From Clostridia bacterium (GTDB lineage: Bacteria; Bacillota; Clostridia; Oscillospirales; Acutalibacteraceae): 64,000 bases of DNA. The stretch covers positions 121,466 through 185,465 of the forward strand of contig JAFXGM010000041.1 of the NCBI GenBank assembly GCA_017513195.1, read 5' to 3'. The stretch's first letter is position 1; each line of letters opens with the position of its first letter. The notes below the pieces were generated by a model. It saw nothing but the letters and a program-made list of their open reading frames with translations. It did not search any database and was not told the DNA's origin. Shown here in pieces: positions 49,660 to 58,650 of this stretch. Position numbers and translations under genes: made by a program.

Positions 49660-51750
49660 TTAGATTTTAAATAAAATATCGCCGTATGTGGGATATGGCC
49701 AATAATCGCGCGAAACCACCGTTTCGGCTTCATCGGCAATATGACGAATATTATCCATAATAAATAGTACCTTGTTGCAATATGTCTGCGCACGGGCAAG
49801 CAAATCAGCCGTTGCCTGCGCTTTTTGAATTGCCGTTTCAAGCTCTTTTACAAGGCGGTTAAGATGCTCGTTAAATGTAGCAAGCTTTTCTATAACCTCA
49901 ATCTCGGCGTCGCAATTAATTTTTTCACTGACAACACGCTTTTTCTGTACGGTATTGCAAAGAGCACCCTCATAAGCACTGATAGCAGGAATAACATCAC
50001 GTTTTACCATTTCAAGTAAGGTTAGCGCCTCAATATGCACCGTTTTGCTATAGCTTTCAAGGCTTATGTCGGCGCGGCTGTTTATTTCAGCCCCGTCATA
50101 TACACCGTGACGTTCAAAAAGCTCAATGTTTTCTTTAGTGCGCCAATACGGCAACGCATCAACAGTAGAACGAAGGTTCAAAAGACCGCGTTTTGCAGAT
50201 TCCTCTTCCCAAGCCTTTGAATAACCATCACCGTTAAAGATGATACGCTTATGCTCTTTTACGGTAGTACGAATAAGCTCTAAAACGTCTTTTTTAAGGT
50301 TTGCAGAACCCTCAAGCTTGTCCGCAAAATCGCGGAAAACGTCGGCAACTATTGTGTTAAGCACAACGTTTGTTTCCGAAATTGAAGATGCCGAGCCAAG
50401 CATACGAAATTCAAACTTATTGCCCGTAAATGCAAACGGTGACGTGCGATTGCGGTCGGTATTATCTTTTCTTATGTAAGGAATTACGTCGGTGCCGACC
50501 GTCATCTTAATCTTATCGGCGTCAATATGATGCTCTCCGCGCTCAATAGATTCTAAAATCTCGTTAAGGTCATCGCCCAAATACATAGAAATTATTGCAG
50601 GTGGTGCCTCTGCACCGCCAAGACGATGGTCGTTACCTGCCGTTGCTACTGATATGCGAAGCAAGTCCTGATGCTCATCTACGGCACGAATCACCGCGGC
50701 AAGTGTTAAAAGGAACAACAAGTTATCGCTTGGATTTTTTCCGGCTTTTAGGAAATTGATGCCCGTATTAGTCGATAGTGACCAGTTATTGTGCTTGCCG
50801 CTACCGCTAACATCCTTAAACGGTTTTTCGTGAAGAAGACATAAAAACCCGTGCTTTTCGGCAATTTTCTTCATCATTTCCATCGTAAGCTGATTGTGGT
50901 CGGCCGCAATATTTGTGGTGGTAAAAACAGGTGCCAATTCGTGCTGTGCAGGCGCTGCCTCGTTGTGCTCGGTTTTAGCAAACACACCAAGCTTCCATAA
51001 CTCTTCATCAAGCTCGCGCATAAAATCCTTAACACGTGGCTTTATTACACCAAAATAGTGGTCGTACATCTCTTGACCCTTTGGAGGTGTCGCACCCAAA
51101 AGGGTTCTGCCGCAGAACATAAGGTCGGGTCGGCATTGTGCCATTTCGCTGTCTATCAAGAAATATTCTTGTTCGGGACCTACTGTGGTGTTAATACTCT
51201 TTACGTCGTCAAGACCGAACAGTTTTGCTATGCGAAGTGACTGCTTACTAATCGCCTCCATTGAACGCAAAAGTGGGGTCTTTTGGTCAAGTGCCGCTCC
51301 GTTATACGAGCAGTATGCAGTAGGTATGCAAAGGGTGTTATCTTTTACAAACGCGTAAGAGCTTGGGTCCCACGCGGTATATCCGCGCGCCTCAAAGGTA
51401 GCGCGCAAGCCGCCCGACGGAAAAGAGGACGCGTCCGACTCGCCCTTGATAAGCTCTTTACCGGAAAATTCCATTATTATTTTACCATCACCATCGGGAG
51501 AGATAAAGCTGTCGTGCTTTTCCGCCGTGATGCCCGTCATAGGTTGGAACCAATGGGTATAGTGAGTGGCGCCCATTTCTATAGCCCACTCTTTCATAGC
51601 ATTTGCCACAATATCAGCAATTTTGCGGTCTATGCTTTTGCCCTCGGATATTGCGGTTTTTAGATCATTATATGCGTTCTCGGGCAGACGCTCCTTCATA
51701 ACAGCGTCGCCAAAAACATTTATACCAAAAAATTCATCTACTCTTTTCAC
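49660..51750 (-). CDS. glnN: Glutamine synthetase type III
   Basis: This 696-residue enzyme forms glutamine from glutamate and ammonia. Type III features include [15 protein letters not shown] at the N-terminus, [45 protein letters not shown] (catalytic glutamates), [15 protein letters not shown] and the [16 protein letters not shown] loop. The start is GTG at 51750 with GGGGGA nine bases upstream; the longer reading from 51804 runs into the promoter. It has its own consensus promoter and terminator. Confidence 0.96.
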   Translation of the reverse strand: MKRVDEFFGINVFGDAVMKERLPENAYNDLKTAISEGKSIDRKIADIVANAMKEWAIEMGATHYTHWFQPMTGITAEKHDSFISPDGDGKIIMEFSGKELIKGESDASSFPSGGLRATFEARGYTAWDPSSYAFVKDNTLCIPTAYCSYNGAALDQKTPLLRSMEAISKQSLRIAKLFGLDDVKSINTTVGPEQEYFLIDSEMAQCRPDLMFCGRTLLGATPPKGQEMYDHYFGVIKPRVKDFMRELDEELWKLGVFAKTEHNEAAPAQHELAPVFTTTNIAADHNQLTMEMMKKIAEKHGFLCLLHEKPFKDVSGSGKHNNWSLSTNTGINFLKAGKNPSDNLLFLLTLAAVIRAVDEHQDLLRISVATAGNDHRLGGAEAPPAIISMYLGDDLNEILESIERGEHHIDADKIKMTVGTDVIPYIRKDNTDRNRTSPFAFTGNKFEFRMLGSASSISETNVVLNTIVADVFRDFADKLEGSANLKKDVLELIRTTVKEHKRIIFNGDGYSKAWEEESAKRGLLNLRSTVDALPYWRTKENIELFERHGVYDGAEINSRADISLESYSKTVHIEALTLLEMVKRDVIPAISAYEGALCNTVQKKRVVSEKINCDAEIEVIEKLATFNEHLNRLVKELETAIQKAQATADLLARAQTYCNKVLFIMDNIRHIADEAETVVSRDYWPYPTYGDILFKI

Positions 51751-51789
51751 ATTAGTTCCCCCAAAGACGAAAAGTATATAATTATGTTT

Positions 51790-51818
51790 ATTATAGATTA
51801 TCATCCCTCAAATGTCAA
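51790..51818 (-). promoter_or_regulatory. glnN promoter
   Basis: Exact TTGACA and TATAAT separated by 17 nt on the minus strand, 40 bp before the GTG start. Confidence 0.8.
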
Positions 51819-51837
51819 CTAATGTGATACATTTGAT

Positions 51838-52458
51838 TTAATTAACAAAAGTTATATTATTACGGATTTTGCCTATATGATTCAACCAATATATACAATT
51901 AAGCAGTGATAAATCGGTTTTTGAATTTTGTATTATATAAACGAAATCCTCTTTCGAAAAACCATTAGCGGAAATATGTTTAAATATTTCTTTTATTATT
52001 TGTTGTTTTATATCACTGTGGTTGTTGGAAATAAGTTCAACAACCTGCACACCGGTATATCTTAACGCTTGGTCGTTTACCCTAATTACAATTCCGCCTA
52101 TTCTGTCTATCAATCCCGCTATAAGTGTATGGTTTACCTGCACGGTATAATCTATTGTATAACCAAAATACATATTATTGCTTTTATCATATTGCTCAAC
52201 GCTTACTACGTTGATACAGTTTTCTTTAAAGTTTAAATACGTAAGTAGTGCACTGCCGTCAGGCAATAAAAATCCAATTCCCGCATTATCGGGAACATAC
52301 TCATAGGGCACATTATCTTCTTTTTGATCGATTTTGGTCATTGATTTTTTAATGCTAAAATTCAAATATGCGTAGGAAGCCGCAAAAACAGAAGCTCCGC
52401 AAAAGAATATTATCAATATCTTTTTTAATATACTTTTCAAAATTATCACCCAATACAT
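51838..52458 (-). CDS. Exported LCP-like protein (divergent)
   Basis: This 206-residue protein has an N-terminal helix (about 8-30) and an extracytoplasmic domain. The stretch YTVQVNHTLIAGLIDRIGGI followed by IRVNDQALRYTGVQVVELI resembles the conserved core of LytR-CpsA-Psr phosphotransferases (the NyefF...IDalGGI and LtG-QAL motifs). It is shorter than usual LCP proteins and I do not see the characteristic Arg-rich pyrophosphate-binding residues after LTG, so it may be a degenerate relative. The ATG at 52458 lacks a convincing ribosome-binding site; TTG at 52440 after GGGTGAT is an alternative. Confidence 0.55.
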   Translation of the reverse strand: MYWVIILKSILKKILIIFFCGASVFAASYAYLNFSIKKSMTKIDQKEDNVPYEYVPDNAGIGFLLPDGSALLTYLNFKENCINVVSVEQYDKSNNMYFGYTIDYTVQVNHTLIAGLIDRIGGIVIRVNDQALRYTGVQVVELISNNHSDIKQQIIKEIFKHISANGFSKEDFVYIIQNSKTDLSLLNCIYWLNHIGKIRNNITFVN

Positions 52459-52509
52459 TATGATCGGATTTTAGATTAAAAATGCATATTTAAGCCGATA
52501 AAATTTTTC

Positions 52510-52538
52510 TTGAATATTCCCTTTTTATATTGTATAAT
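52510..52538 (+). promoter_or_regulatory. Promoter of the Gld-type operon
   Basis: TTGAAT, 17 nt and TATAAT; leader of about 110 nt. Confidence 0.65.
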
Positions 52539-52653
52539 ACATTAGTTAAATAATATTATATATAAATATCGATGATTTTACATTTTATTTACAAATTATA
52601 CTGATTTGTTTGGTAAGATACTATCGAAATTTTATTTAAAAGGAGCAGTAAAA

Positions 52654-53709
52654 ATGATTGAAGTTACAGGCCTTAGTAAAAGGTATGGTTCTTTCCTTGC
52701 GGTTGAAAACGTTAACTTTTCAATTCAAAAGGGCGAAATCGTTGGTTTCCTCGGCCCTAACGGTGCAGGCAAATCAACCATTATGAACATACTTACAGGC
52801 TATCTTTCGCTAACACAGGGCAAAGTTACTATTGACGGCTTTGATGTTGCAGAAAATCCTGAACAGGCAAAACGCCGCATTGGCTATTTGCCGGAATTGC
52901 CACCCCTTTATCTTGATATGAAGGTGCGCGAATATCTTAACTTTGTATACGACCTTAAAAAAGTTAAGTTTCCAAAAGGACCACACATTGACGAGATTAT
53001 GCGACTTGTGCGTATTGACCACGTGCAAAACCGTCTTATCAAAAACCTTTCAAAAGGTTATCGTCAGCGCGTTGGCTTTGCACAAGCGCTTATCGGCAAC
53101 CCGGACGTACTTATTTTGGACGAACCTACCGTTGGTCTTGACCCACAGCAGATTATTGAAATTCGAAATCTAATAAGCCGTCTTGGCAAAAATCACACCA
53201 TTATTTTATCATCACACATTCTTTCTGAAATTCAGGCGGTTTGCGATCGTATTATAATTATCAACTATGGTGAAATCATTGCCGACGATCTTCAAGAAAA
53301 TCTTTCAAAACAGCTTTCTACCGATCATTCTATTGTTGCACGTGTAATATGTGACGAGCGTGATATGCTTGCAGCACTCAAGGCTGTTAAGGGTGTACAA
53401 AATGTTGTATCACTTGGCAAAAAAGAAATGGGTGCCTATGATTTTGAAATCATACCTGAAGAGGGCGCCGACGTTCGTGCCGGCATTTCAAACCGCATTG
53501 CCGAACGAAAAAAGACATTGCTTTCTCTTACCAGCAGTCGTCTTACACTTGAGCAGATATTCTTAAAGCTTACCCAAGCTCCAAATAACGAAGCTGCTCG
53601 CAAAATGCTTAGACTGGATGAAGCTGACGTTAAAGAGACACCAATATCAAGCACCCCCGATATTGTTATTGAAATACCACAGGAAAACGACGAAAAGGAG
53701 GATAATTAA
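52654..53709 (+). CDS. ABC transporter ATP-binding protein (GldA-like)
   Basis: This 351-residue ATPase has Walker A GPNGAGKST (34-42), signature LSKGYRQRVG, Walker B VLILDEPTVGLD and the H-loop ILSSHI. A 100-residue C-terminal extension follows. The start is the ATG at 52654 behind AAAGGAG; an in-frame ATG at 52606 lacks a site. It is followed by a permease, a GldG-like and a DUF4340 gene, the arrangement of Gld-type ABC systems. Confidence 0.93.
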   Translation: MIEVTGLSKRYGSFLAVENVNFSIQKGEIVGFLGPNGAGKSTIMNILTGYLSLTQGKVTIDGFDVAENPEQAKRRIGYLPELPPLYLDMKVREYLNFVYDLKKVKFPKGPHIDEIMRLVRIDHVQNRLIKNLSKGYRQRVGFAQALIGNPDVLILDEPTVGLDPQQIIEIRNLISRLGKNHTIILSSHILSEIQAVCDRIIIINYGEIIADDLQENLSKQLSTDHSIVARVICDERDMLAALKAVKGVQNVVSLGKKEMGAYDFEIIPEEGADVRAGISNRIAERKKTLLSLTSSRLTLEQIFLKLTQAPNNEAARKMLRLDEADVKETPISSTPDIVIEIPQENDEKEDN

Positions 53710-53711
53710 TA

Positions 53712-54473
53712 ATGCGTGCAGTATTTAAAAGAGAATTTAAATCATACTTTACAAATCCGTTAGGCTTTGTTATTCTTGCAGTATTTTATTTCTTCCTAGG
53801 TCTTGCTTTTAAAGACTATTATTCAAATGGTATTCCTTATGTTGGACAGGTAATATTCTTCTTGTCTGACATAGGCATCCTGTTCTTTATCATTCCTGTT
53901 ATAACCATGCGACTATTTAGTGACGAGCGACGCACCAAAACCGACCAGGTACTTTTTACTGCTCCGGTTAAACTTATAAAAATAGTTTTGGGCAAATTCT
54001 TTGCTGCGTTTGCGCTATACGCTATGGCATTTATTCCTACTATTATCTTCCAAATAATAGTTTCGTCACAGGAAAACATAGATATTCCATTGTTTTACTA
54101 TCTTTACGCATTAATAGGCATTTTGTTGTTTGGCGCCGCATTAATAGCAGTTGGTATGTTTGTGTCAGCCCTTACCGAAAGTCCTATTTCTGCAATTATA
54201 TTCACACTTATTACAAATCTGGTTATCATGTTCTCGAGTTCATTTGCTTCTTTCATAACTATTCCTAATACAACAAGTGGTGTTCTTGAAAAAATATACT
54301 ACGGATTTTTACAGGTGCTGGTTAAACTTCTTAACGCATTGAATTTCAACGGCGTGCTTAGCAGTTTTGGTCAGCAAACCCTGGCTCTTCAAGATGTTGT
54401 TTACTTTGTAAGCATAATAGTAGCATTTATATTCCTCACCGAGCGTGCGCTCGAGAAGAGAAGATGGTCATAA
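53712..54473 (+). CDS. ABC-2-type permease (GldF-like)
   Basis: This 253-residue membrane protein has six helices beginning FTNPLGFVILAVFYFFLGLA and contains MRLFSDERRTKTDQVLFTAP between helices 2 and 3, a GldF/NosY-like cytoplasmic loop. It forms the membrane channel with the upstream ATPase. ATG is 2 bp after the previous stop, behind AAGGAGG. Confidence 0.9.
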   Translation: MRAVFKREFKSYFTNPLGFVILAVFYFFLGLAFKDYYSNGIPYVGQVIFFLSDIGILFFIIPVITMRLFSDERRTKTDQVLFTAPVKLIKIVLGKFFAAFALYAMAFIPTIIFQIIVSSQENIDIPLFYYLYALIGILLFGAALIAVGMFVSALTESPISAIIFTLITNLVIMFSSSFASFITIPNTTSGVLEKIYYGFLQVLVKLLNALNFNGVLSSFGQQTLALQDVVYFVSIIVAFIFLTERALEKRRWS

Positions 54474-54486
54474 GGAGGTAAGAATT

Positions 54487-56193
54487 ATGAAAAACAAAAA
54501 CGAAAACAATATAATTGAAACCTCAGTTGAATCAACCATCGCAACAGAAAGTAAAAAATCTTTCAAAGATATACTTTCATCTATTGGCGGCTTTTTCAAA
54601 AAATGTATAAGCTTCCTTCGTCATGGCAAAATCAGAAACCAAGCGTTCCTAAAGCGCGGTGGTTATTCACTCATAATTACCGCGGTAGTTCTTACTGCTC
54701 TTATTGCGTTTAACTGGTTAGTAGGTCTTCTTTCCACACAGTTCCACTTGGAATTAGACCTGACAGAAAACGCTCAATATTCTATGACAGATGAAAACAT
54801 CGATTTTATTGAAGATGTAAAATACGATGTCAACATCACAGTAGTAGGCAACAAAGACAAGGAAACCTTCGTATCGTACTCTAATTATTTTGCACAAGAA
54901 ATTTTAGGAATGGCTGTTAGCAACGCAACCGAATACGAGGATATGTCTGATTATTTCGAACAGACATATAATCTTATTGCAAAGTATAAGGAATACAACG
55001 ATAAAATCAATATAAAATATGTTGATTTCCAATCTCCTGAATACAGCACTATACAGGCCGAATACCCCGAAGCTGAATTCTATTACGGTGACATTATCGT
55101 TGGTTGTACCATAAATAACAATGAGCGCGTAAAGATATTAACATTTACCGATATTTATGCCGTTACAGAAGGCTCCTCATCGTATTACGGAACATCATAC
55201 AAAATTGCTTCAAACAAGCTTGAAAGTGCTCTTACAAGCGCCATATCCTACGTAACCAGCACCGAAAGCAAAAAGGTAGCTATAATTTCAGGTCATAGCA
55301 CCAAGCCTTATAGCTCGGCATATAAAGATATCTTGCTTTCTAACAACTATGAAATTACCGAAATCACCGCAACAACCATCGCGGAAATTTCTAATGATTA
55401 TGATGCAATTATAATTTCTGCACCTACAATCGATTTTATTCCAAGTGAGCTTGAAATCATATCCAAATTCCTAGACAATGACGGCAAATTAAATAAGGGC
55501 CTTATATTCTTTGCAGATGCAGCAAGTCCTTATTTGCCAAATCTATATGGTTTCTTAAAACAATGGGGTGTTTCTATTGAAGAAGGCGTTATATTTGAAA
55601 CAGATTCAGAAAACGCTTACGCAAAGATAAAAACCACGTTTGGCACGTTCCCGGTCGCTCTTGAGGATGATAAAATAACACAAAACATCGGTCAAGGTGC
55701 TATTACCGACTACAACGTTCCAATGAAGGTTTGTGATCCGGCTACCACTGCACGCAAAGCCACAGCACTGATGAAAACTACCAACACAACAGTTATTGCA
55801 CCTTTGGGAATCTCGGCAGAATGGGCTCCAAGTGACAGTGATACAAAACAGCAATTCGACACTGTTATTCAATCGGTAGAAACCGCTAGAGATAATGACG
55901 GAAACACCGTAACCAGCTATGTAATGGCATTTGCCAGTGTTGAATACATTCAGTCAACATGGGCTTCCTACAAAGAGTTGTGCAACCAAAACATTGTTAT
56001 GGCGGTTTCTGACCGTGCGGCTCACGTAACCGATACCGATATAACATTTACCTCTAAGTTTATTGAAAACGACAGTTTTATTGCTGACGAAAGTGCCGGT
56101 AGCACCATCAATACCATATTTGTGATACTTGTACCATTGCTCACTATCGCTTTTGGTATTGTAATATTCGTAAGGAGAAGAAATGCACGATGA
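54487..56193 (+). CDS. GldG-like ABC auxiliary protein
   Basis: This 568-residue protein starts at the ATG at 54487 after AAGGAGG; a longer in-frame reading from 54445 lies in the permease gene. It has one N-terminal helix (near 62-82), a large extracytoplasmic PF09822-type domain (LDLTENAQYSMTDENIDFIE, KKVAIISGHSTKPYSSAYK, YDAIIISAPTIDFIPSELE) and a C-terminal helix (TIFVILVPLLTIAFGIVIFV). Such subunits hold substrate at the cell surface in Gld-type exporters. Substrate unknown. Confidence 0.85.
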   Translation: MKNKNENNIIETSVESTIATESKKSFKDILSSIGGFFKKCISFLRHGKIRNQAFLKRGGYSLIITAVVLTALIAFNWLVGLLSTQFHLELDLTENAQYSMTDENIDFIEDVKYDVNITVVGNKDKETFVSYSNYFAQEILGMAVSNATEYEDMSDYFEQTYNLIAKYKEYNDKINIKYVDFQSPEYSTIQAEYPEAEFYYGDIIVGCTINNNERVKILTFTDIYAVTEGSSSYYGTSYKIASNKLESALTSAISYVTSTESKKVAIISGHSTKPYSSAYKDILLSNNYEITEITATTIAEISNDYDAIIISAPTIDFIPSELEIISKFLDNDGKLNKGLIFFADAASPYLPNLYGFLKQWGVSIEEGVIFETDSENAYAKIKTTFGTFPVALEDDKITQNIGQGAITDYNVPMKVCDPATTARKATALMKTTNTTVIAPLGISAEWAPSDSDTKQQFDTVIQSVETARDNDGNTVTSYVMAFASVEYIQSTWASYKELCNQNIVMAVSDRAAHVTDTDITFTSKFIENDSFIADESAGSTINTIFVILVPLLTIAFGIVIFVRRRNAR

Positions 56194-57824
56194 GTGAGTT
56201 TTTCGAAAACAATCAAGATAAAACTTTAGAACAACCCATCGCCAATGACAACATTGGCGATGAGCAAAATGAAAACACCAATCAAGACGAAAGTACCGTC
56301 TTTTCAGCGCCCTTAGAACACAAGGACAAGTCTGCTAAAAAGAACGGTCGCAAACGAATTGTTACTATCGTCATTGCTTGTGTTGCAGTAGTTGCTCTTG
56401 TTTGCGGGGGATTGTTTGCTAAAAGTGAAATTGATAAAATTACCGACAGCGAAAAAACGCAATCCGAAGAAGAGGTATTCCCCGACATTTCACTTGTTGA
56501 CAGAGATTCAACCGCCTTTACGTCTGTTGATATCACTAATACAAAAGGTACCTTTAAATTTACAACAAAGCAAATCACAACCACAGATGATGCCGGCAAA
56601 GAACAAACAAAAACCTTTTGGTGCGTAAACGATATCGATGTTTCAAAGATAAGTTCTAGCGCCGTAAACGAAAGAATCACCAATGTGGCAAGCATTACCG
56701 CCAAGCGTGAAATTGATACAAAAACCAAAGAGCAATGCGGACTCACCAAAGCTAAGGTAAAGGTTAGTGTTACAGATCCTAAAGATGGCAACTATACCTT
56801 TTATATCGGAAACAGATCTCCCGATGGTTTAGGATATTATTTTTCGTTTGAAGGCTCCAATAAGATATACGTTGTACCTCTAGATGAGCTTTCTACATTT
56901 GAGTTTGAATTGCTTGATCTTACCGATAAAACCGCTATTCCGGCTACGGTATTTGACACTGATACGTCATCTAATAAATTGGCTGACGGCTCTTACGGAT
57001 ATTTCGATTCGCTTACTATTTCCGGTAAATTATATAACGAAACGATTACTATAGAAAATAATAAAAAAGAAAATGCTACAGTAGAAATCGTTCCTTACAT
57101 TATAACAACACCTAGAAAAATGTATGCTCAAAAGGAAAATGTTCCTTCTGCGTTAACATTGTTCTCAAAAACAGTCAATGTTGCAGGCAACTATGCGATT
57201 GAAATAAACGATAAAACATTAAAGGAATTCGGGCTTGATAATCCAGATGCGATTGTTACGCTGACCATTAACGGTGAAAGCAAATCATTTAAATTTTCTA
57301 AAATAGACGATGAATTTTGCGCTGTAATCTATGATGATGCTACAATGATACGAAAAGTAACAATTGATTCGTTTGCATTTTTATCACTAAAAGCAGATGA
57401 TTTTTATTACAATCAACCATTTATGAATTCAATTAGCGATGTATCTGGTATAGAGCTTGTTGAAGGCGAAACCAAAGTAAAGATTGACCTTTCTTATACC
57501 GAAGACAATGAACAGGTTAAAACCTATCACGCAAAGGTTAATGGCAAGACAATAGAAACTGTTGACTTCCAAAACTTCTACCAAGATTTCGTTGACGTGC
57601 GTTGCACCAGCTTTAAAATTGAAACTCCAACTACTGATGCGGCGTCTACAATTACAATTCGTTTCCACGACGGCAGCTCTACCGTAATAAATTTCTATCA
57701 ATCGGGCGCAATAGAATATCAGTTTAGTCAAAACGATGAACAAATAGGAAAAATAACAAGTGCATCTTATCAGAAATTAATTAGAAGTATCAAAGAACTT
57801 GCCGACACCGCAAAGGGTGAATAA
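56190..57824 (+). CDS. DUF4340 domain exported protein
   Basis: This 544-residue protein overlaps the GldG-like gene by 4 bp. It has a 45-residue cytoplasmic N-terminus, one helix (about 52-72), and repeated beta-rich segments typical of DUF4340 (KEQCGLTKAKVKVSVTDPKD, TLKEFGLDNPDAIVTLTING). DUF4340 proteins are regular fourth members of Gld-type ABC operons and probably assist export outside the membrane. A strong terminator follows. Confidence 0.85.
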   Translation: MSEFFENNQDKTLEQPIANDNIGDEQNENTNQDESTVFSAPLEHKDKSAKKNGRKRIVTIVIACVAVVALVCGGLFAKSEIDKITDSEKTQSEEEVFPDISLVDRDSTAFTSVDITNTKGTFKFTTKQITTTDDAGKEQTKTFWCVNDIDVSKISSSAVNERITNVASITAKREIDTKTKEQCGLTKAKVKVSVTDPKDGNYTFYIGNRSPDGLGYYFSFEGSNKIYVVPLDELSTFEFELLDLTDKTAIPATVFDTDTSSNKLADGSYGYFDSLTISGKLYNETITIENNKKENATVEIVPYIITTPRKMYAQKENVPSALTLFSKTVNVAGNYAIEINDKTLKEFGLDNPDAIVTLTINGESKSFKFSKIDDEFCAVIYDDATMIRKVTIDSFAFLSLKADDFYYNQPFMNSISDVSGIELVEGETKVKIDLSYTEDNEQVKTYHAKVNGKTIETVDFQNFYQDFVDVRCTSFKIETPTTDAASTITIRFHDGSSTVINFYQSGAIEYQFSQNDEQIGKITSASYQKLIRSIKELADTAKGE

Positions 57825-57831
57825 AACAACA

Positions 57832-57862
57832 AAAGCCGAGCATAAATTGCTCGGCTTTCTAT
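57832..57862 (+). terminator. Terminator of the Gld-type operon
   Basis: AAAGCCGAGCA and TGCTCGGCTTT with a 5-nt loop just after the stop. Confidence 0.8.
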
Positions 57863-57872
57863 TGCCATAAAA

Positions 57873-57899
57873 AAGGGCGTTGCTTTAAGCAACGCCCTT
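57873..57899 (-). terminator. Terminator of the LPXTG-like protein gene
   Basis: AAGGGCGTTGCT and AGCAACGCCCTT with a 3-nt loop, then a T-rich tail on the minus strand, 20 bp after the gene. Confidence 0.8.
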
Positions 57900-57918
57900 C
57901 AATTTGTTTAATTACAAA

Positions 57919-58482
57919 TTATTTTGAATAAACCTTTTTAACGCCAAAGCCAAATGCTGCAACGGCAAGCATTACAACAAGTGCATACGCAACTGTCATA
58001 TCGCCGGTTGAAGGAGCTGAATCAGAACCATCGGCATTGCTTGATACGTTAGGATCGGTCTTAACGTTATCATAGTTACCACAAACGATAACTGATGTAT
58101 TAAGCTTAATTGTCATTTCTTCGGTTGTAAGGCTACCCTTAACGATTTCGTAATCAGTGCCTTGGACTGCATCCTCAGTCTTTGCAGCAGCAAGATTTAA
58201 AACGCTAAGCGTAATCATACCGGTTGATGGTGTTGTAGCTGCCTCTTTGTAAACACTCCAGCTATCAAATTTACCATACTTTGAGTTAGCCTTAACGGTA
58301 AGTGTCATACCTGCATCAAGTGTATATTCGGTATCAACCTTGCCGGCAGGATCAACAACGTCTGCCTTTCTAATTGTTACGGTAACCTTTTCAGTAGCTG
58401 ATGGGCTATCTGCTGCAAATGCTGTTACAGAAAAGCAACAAATCATAACTACGCTAAGAACTAATGCGATTAACTTTTTCAT
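57919..58482 (-). CDS. Secreted protein with LPXTG-like sorting tail
   Basis: This 187-residue protein starts at the ATG at 58482 after TGGAGG; a longer in-frame reading begins at 58518. A signal peptide (KKLIALVLSVVMICCFSVTA) ends near AFA. The mature part is Thr/Ser/Lys-rich (VTVTIRKADVVDPAGKVDTE). The C-terminus reads SAPSTGD, then a hydrophobic helix and basic VKKVYSK, the layout of a sortase substrate, though with STG in place of LPxTG. No sortase gene is in the window. It is probably surface-exposed; function unknown. Confidence 0.75.
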   Translation of the reverse strand: MKKLIALVLSVVMICCFSVTAFAADSPSATEKVTVTIRKADVVDPAGKVDTEYTLDAGMTLTVKANSKYGKFDSWSVYKEAATTPSTGMITLSVLNLAAAKTEDAVQGTDYEIVKGSLTTEEMTIKLNTSVIVCGNYDNVKTDPNVSSNADGSDSAPSTGDMTVAYALVVMLAVAAFGFGVKKVYSK

Positions 58483-58531
58483 TTTCGTAAACCTCCATAT
58501 AAAATATGTTAAATACAATTATACGGCTATT

Positions 58532-58560
58532 ATTATAAACTATTATATTTAAAATGTAAA
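58532..58560 (-). promoter_or_regulatory. Promoter of the LPXTG-like protein gene
   Basis: TTTACA, 17 nt and TATAAT on the minus strand, 50 bp before the start. Confidence 0.6.
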
Positions 58561-58588
58561 GACTTTTTTGAAATTTTTTTTATTTTTC

Positions 58589-58617
58589 TTGATACATCAT
58601 ACATTTTGTGGTAAACT
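58589..58617 (+). promoter_or_regulatory. prfC promoter candidate
   Basis: TTGATA, 17 nt and TAAACT, 34 bp before the GTG start. Confidence 0.4.
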
Positions 58618-58650
58618 TTATTGGACATATTATATTTAGGGAGTAGTACT

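Noticed and set aside
56282-56791. Minus-strand ORF of 169 residues within the DUF4340 gene
   Set aside because: Shadow frame with no ribosome-binding site; the plus frame is coupled to the Gld-type operon.
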